A DNA stretch of 64,000 bases from Mesorhizobium intechi. GTDB lineage: Bacteria; Pseudomonadota; Alphaproteobacteria; Rhizobiales; Rhizobiaceae. The stretch is from assembly GCF_002879535.1 (NCBI RefSeq), contig NZ_PNOT02000032.1, positions 61,746 to 125,745 on the forward strand, written 5' to 3'. Below are positions 21,909-30,547 of this stretch, one piece after another. A model generated the notes under the pieces. It was not told the origin of the DNA. It saw only the letters and a program-made list of their open reading frames with translations, and did not search any database. The first letter of the stretch is position 1. Each line of letters begins with the position of its first letter. A program made the position numbers and the translations under genes.

Positions 21909-22609
21909 CATTCAAGGCCTCGGTGCTGACGCTCTATCCCGAGATGTTTCCGGGCGCGCTCGGCCTGTCGCTGGCGGGCCGCGCGCTGGAGGCCGGCACC
22001 TGGTCGCTGGAGGCGATCCAGATCCGCGATTTCGCCACCGACAAGCACCGCACCGTCGACGACACGCCGGCCGGCGGCGGCGCCGGCATGGTGATGCGTG
22101 CCGATGTCTTGGCCAGGGCAATCGACCATGCTTCGTCGCCGGGCGATGCGCGTCCGCGCCTGTTGATGAGCCCGCGCGGCAAACCGCTGACACAGGCGCG
22201 GGTGCGCGAGCTTGCCGTCGGGCCGGGCGCGGTCATCCTGTGCGGCCGCTTCGAGGGCGTCGACCAGCGGCTGATCGAGGCACGAGGACTAGAGGAAGTC
22301 TCGATCGGCGATTTCATCCTTTCCGGCGGCGAGCCGGCGGCGCTCGTGCTGCTCGACGCGGTGGTGCGGCTGCTGCCGGGTGTCATGGGCAATGCGGTGT
22401 CGGGCGAGGAAGAGAGTTTTGAAAACGGCCTGCTCGAACATCCGCACTACACAAGGCCGCAGGAATTCGAAGGGCGCGCGATTCCCGAGGTGCTGACGTC
22501 AGGCAACCACGCAAGAATAGCGAAATGGCGGCGAAGCGAGTCCGAGAGATTGACCGGAGAACGAAGGCCCGATTTGTTGACCGCGCCGCCGGGCTTGCCG
22601 CGAAAGTGA
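21905..22609 (+). CDS. trmD: tRNA (guanine-N1)-methyltransferase TrmD
   Basis: 234 aa; methylates G37 of tRNAs. GTG start overlapping the rimM stop (GTGA). The SPOUT deep-trefoil knot motifs are present: [24 protein letters not shown] and [20 protein letters not shown]. The C-terminus carries the [18 protein letters not shown] and [11 protein letters not shown] segments needed for tRNA recognition. rplS would usually follow directly; here about 1.8 kb intervenes. Confidence 0.97.
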   Translation: MTFKASVLTLYPEMFPGALGLSLAGRALEAGTWSLEAIQIRDFATDKHRTVDDTPAGGGAGMVMRADVLARAIDHASSPGDARPRLLMSPRGKPLTQARVRELAVGPGAVILCGRFEGVDQRLIEARGLEEVSIGDFILSGGEPAALVLLDAVVRLLPGVMGNAVSGEEESFENGLLEHPHYTRPQEFEGRAIPEVLTSGNHARIAKWRRSESERLTGERRPDLLTAPPGLPRK

Positions 22610-22644
22610 GCCACGCGCGGAGCTCGTCATAAGAAAGGGTCACC

Positions 22645-22743
22645 ATGGCGTTTATCCTCGGCGTTGTCGTCTTCGCTGGCATATTCGGCTACTTGGACAG
22701 ATACATTGCCTGGCCGGCTGACGGCTCGGACCACGCGCGATGA
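22645..22743 (+). CDS. 32-residue membrane microprotein
   Basis: Found by direct translation: ATG at 22645, AAAGGG seven bases upstream, TGA at 22741-22743. The peptide has a hydrophobic start (MAFILGVVVFAGIFGYLD) and a short polar tail ending SDHAR. Its stop overlaps the ATG of the next membrane-protein gene (ATGA), a classic sign of translational coupling, and third codon positions are mostly G/C like neighbouring genes. No family recognised. It could be a true microprotein or only a leader that feeds ribosomes into the next gene. Confidence 0.55.
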   Translation: MAFILGVVVFAGIFGYLDRYIAWPADGSDHAR

Positions 22744-23327
22744 TCGCCGGTCATTTCGGACTTGCCGCGGCCGTCAAGGCGCGTCGCCCAAGCGTGCCGT
22801 TCTACGGATTGATGCTGGCGACGGCATGGCTGGACATCGTGTTCGTGCCGCTGCTGCTGACCGGGGCGGAGGGCCTCGTCAAAGCGCCTGACGCGCAGGC
22901 AGCCGGATATGGCGCTGCCTTCATCCATGCCTGGTACACGCATTCATTGCTTGGGGCGATCGTGCTCTCGACGATTTTCGGCGCGTTCTTTGCACCGCGA
23001 TATGGGCGCACGGCGGCAGTCGTCGTCGGCGCGGTGGCATTTTCGCACTGGCTGCTCGATCTGATCGTGCATCGGCCCGACCTGCCCTTGCTGCCGGCAA
23101 ACGCGCTCGACCTGCCGTTGCTCGGCTTCGGCCTGTGGCGCTATCCCACGGTTTCGGCAGGTCTGGAATTGCTGATCGTGGTCGCCGGTTTTGCTCTCTA
23201 CTGGCAAGGCGCCGTGGCAGCCAATCGGCGCGCGGCCAAGTCCGTGGGGCTGGCGCACGCGGTTGGTGGCGCCGCACTTGCCGCCGGACTCATCGGGCTT
23301 GCCGTCGACTTTTTCTCGGCCGGTTGA
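22740..23327 (+). CDS. multi-span membrane protein, YdjM-like
   Basis: 195 aa with about five hydrophobic segments. Histidine-rich motifs HFGLAAAVK at the start, HAWYTHSLLGA at about 63-73 and SHWLLDLIVHRPDLPLLP at about 101-118 resemble the YdjM (DUF457) inner-membrane hydrolase family. In that family paired His/Asp residues are thought to bind metal. The family link is by motif recall only. Starts within the stop of the 32-residue peptide and is convergent with the TauE gene (12-base gap). Confidence 0.75.
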   Translation: MIAGHFGLAAAVKARRPSVPFYGLMLATAWLDIVFVPLLLTGAEGLVKAPDAQAAGYGAAFIHAWYTHSLLGAIVLSTIFGAFFAPRYGRTAAVVVGAVAFSHWLLDLIVHRPDLPLLPANALDLPLLGFGLWRYPTVSAGLELLIVVAGFALYWQGAVAANRRAAKSVGLAHAVGGAALAAGLIGLAVDFFSAG

Positions 23328-23339
23328 AGCCGGATTTCG

Positions 23340-24092
23340 TCAGCCCTTGCCGAAGTAATAAAACGCCAGAAACAGGCCGACGGCGACGACGAAGCCGCGC
23401 ACCACGTTTTGCGGCACGCGCTTGGCGATCCATACGCCGGCAAAGCCGCCGAGTGCGCCGCCCGGGATCATGACTATCGCCTGCGGCCAGGCGACGACGC
23501 CACCCGAGACGAAGACGATGATCGCCACCGCGGCCACGACCACGGCCAGCATGTTCTTCAGAGCGTTCAGCCGGTGGTAGTCGCCGGCCTGGGTCAGGCC
23601 GAGCGTCGCCAGCATCATCACGCCCATGCCGGCGCCGAAGAAGCCGCCATAGATGGCGGTGACGAACTGTGCCAGCAAACCGGCGAGCGAGCCGACAGCC
23701 GCCTCATGACCGGGCTTTGGCGCTGGCTTCAGCCACGGCCCGGCGGCAAACAGGGCGGTTGCGCCCAAAAGCAGCCACGGCACCATGACGCGGAAGGACG
23801 GGTTGGACAGCGCCAGAAGGATCAGCGCGCCGGCCAGTGCGCCAATCGCCGATATGGCGCAAAGCAGCAGAGCGCCGCGCCAGAAGTGGCGGATGTCGGT
23901 CCAGTAGGCGAGCGTCGAGGTGATATAACCCGGGAATTGCGTGACCGAGGAGGTGGCGTTGGCGACGATCGGCGGCACGCCGACCAACGTCATGGCGCCG
24001 AAGGTGAGGAAGGTGCCGCCGCCGGCGACCGCATTGGCGGCGCCGGACAGGAAGCCCGCCAGGAACAGCAGGATGGCGTCGAAGACAGACAT
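23340..24092 (-). CDS. TauE/SafE family sulfite/organosulfonate exporter-like permease
   Basis: 250 aa with seven or eight membrane helices. The two TauE half-repeats begin FLAGFLSGAANAVAGGGTFL (about 9-28) and FVTAIYGGFFGAGMGVMML (about 140-158), each with the Gly-rich helix typical of the family. The family exports sulfite, sulfoacetate or related anions, but most members lack a tested substrate. The open frame extends 83 codons upstream without similarity to the family, so the ATG at 24092 is preferred. It lies on the opposite strand between trmD and rplS. Confidence 0.88.
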   Translation of the reverse strand: MSVFDAILLFLAGFLSGAANAVAGGGTFLTFGAMTLVGVPPIVANATSSVTQFPGYITSTLAYWTDIRHFWRGALLLCAISAIGALAGALILLALSNPSFRVMVPWLLLGATALFAAGPWLKPAPKPGHEAAVGSLAGLLAQFVTAIYGGFFGAGMGVMMLATLGLTQAGDYHRLNALKNMLAVVVAAVAIIVFVSGGVVAWPQAIVMIPGGALGGFAGVWIAKRVPQNVVRGFVVAVGLFLAFYYFGKG

Positions 24093-24418
24093 GGGATGCC
24101 GCCGCGGAAAACTCTGTTGTGTCAGGCTTAGAAAGGCCTGAGGATCCGCGCAACCCGGCACGAAGCGATTACGATGGTGCCATGCCGGCAAAAAAGACTC
24201 GTTCGCGGGCGTGACAAAGTGCCGAAATAGCTGTATGTCGCCGCCGAACCGGAAGAAGAATCTGCCGGACCCGTCAACAATGACGGTGTAGTCGCCCCTG
24301 TCCGATGTCTTGCAGACGAATGTCTCCGAGGCAAAGGACATAGCCGAGCGGTCGATGGAACTGCAAGGCGAGTGTCGGACGCTCTGACTGTCGGAAGAAC
24401 AAGAAGTGGATTATTGAG
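24093..24418. other. 326-base intergenic region between tauE and rplS
   Basis: Divergent promoter region. On the minus strand it remains open in the tauE frame up to an ATG at 24341, but that stretch has no ribosome site and no recognisable domain. Promoters for rplS and the exporter are expected here. No perfect sigma-70 pair was identified by eye. A weak purine-rich ribosome site (GAAGTGGA) precedes rplS. Confidence 0.4.
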
Positions 24419-24964
24419 ATGGATCTCATCCGTCAGCTCGAGGCCGAGCAGGCCGCCAAGATCGAAGCCAAGCGCAAGCTCCCCGAGTTCCAGCCGGGCG
24501 ACACCGTGCGCGTCCAGGTCCGCGTGACCGAAGGCACGCGCACCCGCGTCCAGGCCTATGAGGGCGTCGTCATCGCCCGCGCCGGTTCCGGCTTCCAGGA
24601 AAATTTCACCGTCCGCAAGATCTCCTATGGCGAAGGCGTCGAGCGCGTGTTCCCGGTCTTCTCGCCGATGGTCGAGGGCGTCGAAATCGTGCGCCGCGGC
24701 AAGGTGCGCCGCGCCAAGCTCTATTACCTGCGTGATCGTCGCGGCAAGTCGGCCCGTATTTCGGAAAACACCGGCGTGCGCGCCCGCAAGCTCAACGATG
24801 AGGAGCGCGACGCGCTGAACGCCGAGAAGGCCCGCATCGAGGCCGAGAAGGTCGCCGCCGCGCAGGCGCTGGCCGCCGAGACGGCCGCCAAGGAAGCCGC
24901 CGAGAAGAAGGCCGCCGCCGAGGCTGAGGCAGCCAAGGCCGCCGAGGCGACCCCGGCCGAATAA
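24419..24964 (+). CDS. rplS: 50S ribosomal protein L19 with charged C-terminal extension
   Basis: 181 aa. The L19 core (residues 1-120) contains [41 protein letters not shown] and the basic [19 protein letters not shown]. The final 60 residues are a highly charged Ala/Glu/Lys helix ([18 protein letters not shown]) common in Rhizobiales L19 and absent from the ~115-aa E. coli protein. Followed by a strong terminator, so it is the end of its transcript. Confidence 0.97.
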   Translation: MDLIRQLEAEQAAKIEAKRKLPEFQPGDTVRVQVRVTEGTRTRVQAYEGVVIARAGSGFQENFTVRKISYGEGVERVFPVFSPMVEGVEIVRRGKVRRAKLYYLRDRRGKSARISENTGVRARKLNDEERDALNAEKARIEAEKVAAAQALAAETAAKEAAEKKAAAEAEAAKAAEATPAE

Positions 24965-24986
24965 GGCTTCCGACGAACGAGTTCTG

Positions 24987-25012
24987 AAAAGGCGGCTTCG
25001 GCCGCCTTTTTT
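24987..25012 (+). terminator. rho-independent terminator of rplS
   Basis: AAAAGGCGGC, loop TTCG, GCCGCC followed by TTTTTT. A UUCG tetraloop hairpin with a full U tract 22 bases after the rplS stop. Confidence 0.95.
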
Positions 25013-25061
25013 CGTTTCACCAGACTGTGAACGCTTTCGGCCCGGAAACGTCATCCGGCCG

Positions 25062-25108
25062 TTGACAGCATATTATCTTGTGTATTAAATAATCGTGCAC
25101 AAGATAAT
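25062..25108 (+). promoter_or_regulatory. ohr promoter with OhrR operator palindrome
   Basis: TTGACA (25062-25067) is followed 17 bases later by TTAAAT (25085-25090). A perfect 11-base inverted repeat ATTATCTTGTG / CACAAGATAAT (25072-25082 and 25098-25108, 15-base spacer) flanks the -10 box. OhrR repressors bind AT-rich palindromes over the ohr promoter and release them when their Cys is oxidised. The position and symmetry make this the likely operator. Binding is inferred. Confidence 0.75.
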
Positions 25109-25120
25109 TGGAGATTTTAC

Positions 25121-25534
25121 ATGGCACTTTACACCACACAGGCGCACGTCACCGGCGGCCGCGCAGGCCATGGCGAGACCAGCGACGGGCTGCTCAAGGT
25201 CGACCTGGCGATGCCCAAGGAACTTGGTGGGCCGGGTGGCGCGACCAATCCCGAACAGCTTTTCGCCATCGGCTACGCCGCCTGCTTCGAAAGCGCCATC
25301 CGCTTCGTCGCGCGCAAACAGAAGCTGCCGCTCACGGATGCCGGGGTAACCTCCTCCGTCAGCCTGCTTCCCGATGGCGAGGGCTTCAGGCTCGGTGTCG
25401 CGCTCGCGGCGCAGACGAAAGGCCTTGATCAGGCGGCCGCGGAAGCGCTTGTATCGGAAGCACACAAGATCTGCCCCTATTCCAACGCCATCCGGGGCAA
25501 TGTCGAGGTGGCGCTTTCGGTAAAGGCGGCATGA
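25121..25534 (+). CDS. ohr: organic hydroperoxide reductase Ohr
   Basis: 137 aa OsmC/Ohr-fold thiol peroxidase that detoxifies fatty-acid and other organic hydroperoxides. Peroxidatic Cys55 (GYAACFESAI) and resolving Cys118 (HKICPYSNAIRGN) are both present. GGAG before the ATG. Its stop overlaps the start of the MarR-family regulator (ATGA), and a palindromic operator overlaps its promoter, so it is probably autoregulated by OhrR. Confidence 0.95.
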   Translation: MALYTTQAHVTGGRAGHGETSDGLLKVDLAMPKELGGPGGATNPEQLFAIGYAACFESAIRFVARKQKLPLTDAGVTSSVSLLPDGEGFRLGVALAAQTKGLDQAAAEALVSEAHKICPYSNAIRGNVEVALSVKAA

Positions 25535-26067
25535 CGGGAAAGACCACAAAGAACACCAGCGACGTCCCGACGGAGCCCGCCGGGACGGTCAAGGCGCCTC
25601 GACTCGACCAGCAGCTCTGCTTCGCGCTCTATTCGGCGAGTGGGCTGATGACGAAGCTCTATCGGCCGTTGCTCGATCCGCTCGGCCTGACCTATCCGCA
25701 ATATCTGGTCATGCTGGCGCTGTGGGAGCACGCGCCGAGCACCGTGGGCGCGCTTGGCGAGGCGCTGGGCCTCGATTCCGCGACGCTGACGCCGCTGCTC
25801 AAGCGGATGGAGGCGGGCGGGTTCGTCACGCGTCGTCGCGATGCCGCCGATGAGCGCCGCGTGCTGGTCGAACCGACGGCCAGGGGCCAGGCGCTGCGCC
25901 CGCGTGCGAAGGATGTGTCCGCCGCACTTGCCTGCAGCGTGCCCCTGCGGCCTGGCGAAGCGAAAGCGCTGCACGCGACGCTCACCCATTTCGTTGCCGA
26001 TTTGCGCAACGCCGTAGCGAAAGACGCCTCGGCGGACGCGGAAGCGCCGGCTCCTGGTTCGAGATAG
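25531..26067 (+). CDS. ohrR: MarR-family peroxide sensor OhrR
   Basis: 178 aa. Winged-helix MarR fold with the recognition region LGEALGLDSATLTPLLKRME and wing RRDAADERRVLVE. The sensing cysteine is Cys30 in QLCFALYSAS, exactly where OhrR proteins carry their reactive thiol. The first 20 residues are a Thr/Pro-rich tail not found in all members. Translationally coupled to ohr, the opposite of the common divergent arrangement. Represses both genes until oxidised (family knowledge). Confidence 0.92.
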   Translation: MTGKTTKNTSDVPTEPAGTVKAPRLDQQLCFALYSASGLMTKLYRPLLDPLGLTYPQYLVMLALWEHAPSTVGALGEALGLDSATLTPLLKRMEAGGFVTRRRDAADERRVLVEPTARGQALRPRAKDVSAALACSVPLRPGEAKALHATLTHFVADLRNAVAKDASADAEAPAPGSR

Positions 26068-26224
26068 CCAGATCATCCCGAAATCGCTGAATTCAGGGCA
26101 TCCGAATCCCTTTTCGCGCGGGCTGAAGCAGCGGTCCGTCTTGCATGACGCAAACGGAAAGCTAAAGTCGGCCCGGATTTCCTGTAAGCCCATCCGGGCG
26201 CCTTCAATTTTCCGGGAGTGTGTC

Positions 26225-27022
26225 ATGACCAAATCGAAACTGCTGCTGGCCGGTCTGCTGGCCCTCGTGCTGGCGCCCGTCGCCGCCTTCGCGCAGGCGC
26301 TGCCCGACCTCGGCGGCAAACAAGTGGTGGTGGTGACCGAAAACGCCTATCCGCCGCTGCAGTTCATCGACCCCAAGACGGGCAAGCAGATCGGCTGGGA
26401 ATATGACGCCATGAACGAAATCGCCAAGCGGCTCAATTTCAAGGTCGAGTACCGGAACACCTCCTGGGACGCGATGATCCAGGCGGTCTCCGACAATCAG
26501 TACAACATCGGCATGACCGGCATCACCATCAAGGACGACCGCAAGGAGAAGGTCGACTTCTCCGACCCCTATATGCGCTCGGAGCAATTCATGCTGGTGC
26601 GCGGTGACGAAAGCCGCTTCACCGACGCCAAGACCTTCGGCGCCTTCAAGGACGGGCTGATCGGTGCGCAGCCCGGCACCACGCCCTTCTACACCGCCGT
26701 CTACAGCGTGCTCGACGGCAATGAGCAGAACCCGCGCATCAAACTGTTCGAGACTTTTGGCGCCACGGTGCAGGCGTTGAAATCAGGCGATGTCGATGTC
26801 GTGCTGACCGACGGCACCGCCGGCAAGGGCTATGTCGATGCTTCCGAGGGCAAGCTGAAGCTGATCGGCGGCCCGCTCGGCACCGAGGATTTTGGCTTCA
26901 TCTTCCCGAAGGGATCGGACCTGGTGAAGCCGGTCAACGCCGCGATCGCCGCGCTCAAGGCGGACGGCACGTTCGATGCGCTGAACAAGAAGTGGTTTCT
27001 TGACTACAAGATGGGACAGTAG
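26225..27022 (+). CDS. amino-acid ABC transporter periplasmic binding protein
   Basis: 265 aa, family 3 solute-binding protein. Signal peptide MTKSKLLLAGLLALVLAPVAAFA. Family motifs are VTENAYPPLQFIDPKTGKQI, GWEYDAMNEIAKRL and GMTGITIKDDRKEKVDFSDPY, with the C-terminal NKKWFLDYK. Ligand probably a polar amino acid or opine; the binding residues do not allow a choice. A GGGAG precedes the ATG, and the earlier in-frame start was rejected. The permease follows after 68 bases, but no ATPase is present. Confidence 0.92.
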   Translation: MTKSKLLLAGLLALVLAPVAAFAQALPDLGGKQVVVVTENAYPPLQFIDPKTGKQIGWEYDAMNEIAKRLNFKVEYRNTSWDAMIQAVSDNQYNIGMTGITIKDDRKEKVDFSDPYMRSEQFMLVRGDESRFTDAKTFGAFKDGLIGAQPGTTPFYTAVYSVLDGNEQNPRIKLFETFGATVQALKSGDVDVVLTDGTAGKGYVDASEGKLKLIGGPLGTEDFGFIFPKGSDLVKPVNAAIAALKADGTFDALNKKWFLDYKMGQ

Positions 27023-27090
27023 GCCCTGTTGTCGCGCGTGTGGGATGATGCGCAGAAACTCGCGCTGAGTTTGCGTTTGGCGCAATCTTG

Positions 27091-27900
27091 ATGCAGGGCC
27101 ATTCCTCCGCCAAAGCCGAATTCCCCTGGTGGCTTGCCACTGCCGCCGTGCTTGCACTGGCGGCGGCCTTGTTCATCGCGGCCAGCGATCTCTATGCCCA
27201 GGTCTTCGCCACGGTCGCCAAGGGCATCGGCATCACCGTCTTTGTCACCGTCGTCGCCTTCGCCATGGCGTCGATCATCGGTCTCGGCATTGCGCTGATG
27301 GGCTTGTCGGGTTCGCCCTGGCTTCGGCAGATCGCGCGCTTCTATGTCGAGATCATCCGCGGCGTGCCGATCCTGGTGCTGTTGTTCTGGATCGCCTTTG
27401 CCGGCGCGCCGGCCTTCGTCGCGGCGTGGAACGCGCTGACCGCGCCGCTGCAAGGCGCGGGCTATCTCGGCGAGCTTCTGGTGCGCGACGTGTCGCTGTT
27501 GTGGCGTGCCATCATGGCGCTGACCATCGGCTACTCCGCCTTCATCTCGGAGGTCTTTCGCGCCGGCATCCAGGCGGTCGAGAAGGGTCAGATCGAGGCG
27601 GCCAAGGCGCTTGGGCTGAGCCGCGCGCAACGCTTCCGGCTGATCGTCTTTCCGCAGGCCATCCGCACAATATTGCCGCCGCTCGGCAATGATTTCGTCG
27701 CTCTCGTCAAGGATTCCTCGCTGGTCTCGGTGCTCGGCGTCGCCGACATCACCCAGATGGGCAAGATCTATGCCGCCGGCTCGTTCCGCTTCTTCGAGAC
27801 CTATTCGATCGTGGCCTATATCTATCTCATCCTCACCGTCGGCCTGTCGCTGGCGCTCAGGGCGCTGGAGCGGCGCCTGCGCCGGCAGCACGAGGAATAG
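27091..27900 (+). CDS. amino-acid ABC transporter permease
   Basis: 269 aa HisM/GlnP-type permease with six predicted membrane helices. The EAA loop that contacts the ATPase is clear: EAAKALGLSRAQRFRLIVFPQ, with IIRGVPILVLLFWI upstream. Starts at the ATG at 27091; an adjacent TTG is also in frame. Works with the preceding binding protein. No partner permease or ATP-binding gene is seen before or after, so it must borrow an ATPase from elsewhere or be non-functional. Confidence 0.93.
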   Translation: MQGHSSAKAEFPWWLATAAVLALAAALFIAASDLYAQVFATVAKGIGITVFVTVVAFAMASIIGLGIALMGLSGSPWLRQIARFYVEIIRGVPILVLLFWIAFAGAPAFVAAWNALTAPLQGAGYLGELLVRDVSLLWRAIMALTIGYSAFISEVFRAGIQAVEKGQIEAAKALGLSRAQRFRLIVFPQAIRTILPPLGNDFVALVKDSSLVSVLGVADITQMGKIYAAGSFRFFETYSIVAYIYLILTVGLSLALRALERRLRRQHEE

Positions 27901-27950
27901 TTTTCGGGTGAGGACAGGGTTACGATCCTGTCGACACCGAAGGAGGTCTC

Positions 27951-28586
27951 ATGATCATCGACAAGGCCAATGCGGCGCTGGATTCCGTCTATGGCGCCGA
28001 CACGCCGGAAACGCTAGCGCAGGCCTATGCCGCCTGGGCCGCGACCTATGACAGCGAGACCGCCTCGCTCGGCTATCTCCTGCCGTTCCTGATCACCGCA
28101 TGGGTGGCGCGCCATGTTCCGGCTGGCGAAGGGCCGCTGCTCGACGCCGGCTGCGGCACCGGCCTGTCGGGTCCGTCGCTGAAGGCGCTGGGTTATGGCG
28201 ACATTGCGGGGCTCGACCTGTCGGACGACATGCTCAAGATCGCCGGCAGCCGCAACGCCTATTGCGAGCTGAAACAGGCGATGCTGGGCGGGAAGCTGCC
28301 CTGGCCGGACGGTCATTTCCGCGCCTTCTTCTCCACCGGCGTGTTCACCATCAGCCACGCGCCGGCGGCGGGCCTGCACGAACTGGTGCGCATCACCAGA
28401 AAGGGCGGCCACGCCATCTTCACCGTGCGCGACCAGGTGTTTGAAAGTGGTGGTTTTCAGGCCGTGTTCGATGAACTGGAGCAGGCAGACAAATGGCGGC
28501 CGGTCGAGCAAAGCCCATGGTTCCGCTGCTATGCCATCGCCGAGCCGGACGCGCTGGTGAAGACGTTTGTGTTCGAGGTGATGTGA
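27951..28586 (+). CDS. class I SAM-dependent methyltransferase
   Basis: 211 aa. Motif I LLDAGCGTGLSGPSL, motif II GLDLSDDMLKIA, and a PWPDGHFRAFFSTGVF acidic/aromatic post-II region. Resembles the METTL27 / Williams-Beuren-region small-molecule methyltransferase group (by recall). GAAGGAGG lies seven bases before the ATG. It follows the ABC permease by 50 bases on the same strand and may be co-transcribed. Substrate unknown. Confidence 0.85.
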   Translation: MIIDKANAALDSVYGADTPETLAQAYAAWAATYDSETASLGYLLPFLITAWVARHVPAGEGPLLDAGCGTGLSGPSLKALGYGDIAGLDLSDDMLKIAGSRNAYCELKQAMLGGKLPWPDGHFRAFFSTGVFTISHAPAAGLHELVRITRKGGHAIFTVRDQVFESGGFQAVFDELEQADKWRPVEQSPWFRCYAIAEPDALVKTFVFEVM

Positions 28587-28601
28587 ATGGTGCGTTCCTC
28601 C

Positions 28602-28740
28602 CTTCTCCCGCTGTGGGAGAAGTGGCCTGGCGAAGCGAGGTCGGATCAGCTTGCGCATGGCGGCACTCCGTCACTCACCCGTCTCGGCGCCGCGCGCCGA
28701 TCCGCCTTCTCCCGCCAGGGCAGAAGGGAGCCGCGCAGCG
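28602..28740. repeat. intergenic repeat with CTTCTCCC hairpins
   Basis: Begins with a perfect inverted repeat CTTCTCCC-gctgt-GGGAGAAG (28602-28622). A second, imperfect copy of the same motif (CTTCTCCC..GGCAGAAGGGAG) is near 28708-28731. The stretch between, rich in gcgaagcg and ctcacccg, resembles the widespread rhizobial intergenic repeat built on CCTTCTCCC hairpins (recalled). No gene is supported within it. Confidence 0.6.
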
Positions 28741-28774
28741 CACGCCGCAATTGCCGAAAAGCCAAAACATTGGT

Positions 28775-28903
28775 ATGAGCCACGCCATGGAAGAGCTTTT
28801 TGGCGATCCGGCTTACAAGGGGTTCGTGCTGCAGGACAGAAAACGCCTGCCGTCGCGCTTCTCCGCGCGCGTCTGCGGCGCTTTGACCAGCCGACTTAGC
28901 TAG
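28775..28903 (+). CDS. possible 42-residue ORF
   Basis: ATG at 28775 to TAG at 28901-28903, just downstream of the repeat and 70 bases before leuC. The peptide begins [20 protein letters not shown] and ends in a basic Arg/Ser-rich tail. No ribosome site was seen before either Met. It might be a leader or a remnant of a longer gene. Low confidence; reported because the 387-base gap upstream of leuC holds nothing better. Confidence 0.25.
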   Translation: MSHAMEELFGDPAYKGFVLQDRKRLPSRFSARVCGALTSRLS

Positions 28904-28973
28904 ATCGCTTTCGCCGGGCCAAGGGCTTGCGGCGTTACCAGCTTCCCCTTCTCATATCGACGGATTTACGCAC

Positions 28974-30383
28974 ATGAGCGCACCGCGCACCCTCTACGAC
29001 AAGATTTTCGACGACCACGTCGTCGACCGCCAGGACGACGGCACCTGCCTGCTCTATATCGACCGCCACCTCGTCCATGAAGTGACCAGCCCGCAGGCCT
29101 TCGAGGGCCTGCGCCTGAGCGGCCGCAAGGTCCGGCATCCGGAAAAGACGCTGGCCGTGGTCGATCACAATGTCTCGACCTCGCCCGAGCGCAAGTTCGG
29201 CATCAAGAACGAGGAAAGCCGCATCCAGGTCGAGGCGCTGGCCAAGAACGCCAAGGACTTCGGCGTCGAATATTATTCCGAGAACGATATCCGCCAGGGC
29301 ATCGTCCACATCATCGGACCGGAACAGGGCTTTACGCTGCCCGGCATGACCATCGTCTGCGGCGACAGCCACACCTCCACGCATGGCGCGTTCGGCGCGC
29401 TGGCGCACGGCATCGGCACGTCGGAAGTCGAGCATGTGCTGGCGACGCAGACACTGATCCAGCGCAAGGCCAAGAACATGCTGGTGCGCGTCGACGGCCA
29501 GCTGCCGGAAGGCGTCACCGCCAAGGACATCATCCTGGCCATCATCGGCGAGATCGGCACCGCCGGCGGCACCGGCTATGTCATCGAATATGCCGGCGAG
29601 GCGATCCGCTCGCTGTCGATGGAAGGCCGCATGACGATCTGCAACATGTCGATCGAGGGCGGCGCGCGCGCAGGCCTGATCGCCGCCGACGAGACCACCT
29701 TCGCCTATGTCAAGGACAAGCCGCGCGCGCCGAAGGGCGCGGCCTGGGACGCCGCGCTCGCCTATTGGAAGACGCTGCAGTCCGACGAAGGCGCGCATTT
29801 CGACAAGGTGATCGTGCTCGACGCGGCCAAGCTGCCGCCGATCGTCTCATGGGGCTCCTCGCCCGAGGATGTCGTCTCGGTGCAAGGCATCGTGCCGAAC
29901 CCGGACGATATCGCCGATGAGAACAAGCGCACCTCCAAGCAGCGCGCGCTGGACTATATGGGTTTGACGCCGGGCACCAAGATCACCGACATCGCGCTCG
30001 ACCGCGTCTTCATCGGCTCGTGCACCAATGGCCGCATCGAGGATCTGCGCGCCGCCGCCAAGGTGATCGAGGGCAAGACCGTGAATCCGCGCGTCAACGC
30101 CATGATCGTGCCGGGCTCCGGCCTGGTCAAGGAACAGGCGGAAGCCGAGGGTCTCGACAAGATCTTCCGCGCCGCCGGTTTCGACTGGCGCGAGCCGGGT
30201 TGCTCGATGTGCCTTGCCATGAACGACGATCGGCTGAAGCCGCATGAACGCTGCGCCTCGACCTCGAACCGCAATTTCGAGGGAAGGCAAGGCTTCAAGG
30301 GCCGCACCCACCTGGTGTCGCCGGCCATGGCGGCGGCGGCGGCGATCGCCGGCCACTTCGTCGACATCCGCGACTGGAAATAA
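28974..30383 (+). CDS. leuC: 3-isopropylmalate dehydratase large subunit
   Basis: 469 aa aconitase-family isomerase of leucine synthesis. [12 protein letters not shown] start. [20 protein letters not shown] carries the first substrate and cluster residues. The 4Fe-4S cysteines lie in [12 protein letters not shown] and CSMCLAMN. Needs LeuD, which is not in this window. The start follows a pyrimidine-rich region without a clear ribosome site. Followed by a good terminator. Confidence 0.97.
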   Translation: MSAPRTLYDKIFDDHVVDRQDDGTCLLYIDRHLVHEVTSPQAFEGLRLSGRKVRHPEKTLAVVDHNVSTSPERKFGIKNEESRIQVEALAKNAKDFGVEYYSENDIRQGIVHIIGPEQGFTLPGMTIVCGDSHTSTHGAFGALAHGIGTSEVEHVLATQTLIQRKAKNMLVRVDGQLPEGVTAKDIILAIIGEIGTAGGTGYVIEYAGEAIRSLSMEGRMTICNMSIEGGARAGLIAADETTFAYVKDKPRAPKGAAWDAALAYWKTLQSDEGAHFDKVIVLDAAKLPPIVSWGSSPEDVVSVQGIVPNPDDIADENKRTSKQRALDYMGLTPGTKITDIALDRVFIGSCTNGRIEDLRAAAKVIEGKTVNPRVNAMIVPGSGLVKEQAEAEGLDKIFRAAGFDWREPGCSMCLAMNDDRLKPHERCASTSNRNFEGRQGFKGRTHLVSPAMAAAAAIAGHFVDIRDWK

Positions 30384-30413
30384 GCTCCGATCCACACGTT
30401 CCGATGATTACCG

Positions 30414-30448
30414 GACCCCGGATCGCATTGCGGTTCCGGGGTCTTTTT
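30414..30448 (+). terminator. rho-independent terminator of leuC
   Basis: GACCCCGGA paired with TTCCGGGGTC followed by TTTTT, 30 bases after the leuC stop. Confidence 0.92.
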
Positions 30449-30547
30449 CGTTCGCGCGGTCCGCATATTCGTCCGGGCTTAACCGCTTGTTTGGGCTTGC
30501 GCCCCTAAGGTCTTCCCGCACGTCATGCGAGGGGAAGTCACCGTCCT

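Noticed and set aside
24093..24341. 83-codon N-terminal extension of the TauE protein
   Set aside because: Unlike the family N-terminus, lacks a ribosome site, and overlaps the region expected to hold the rplS promoter.
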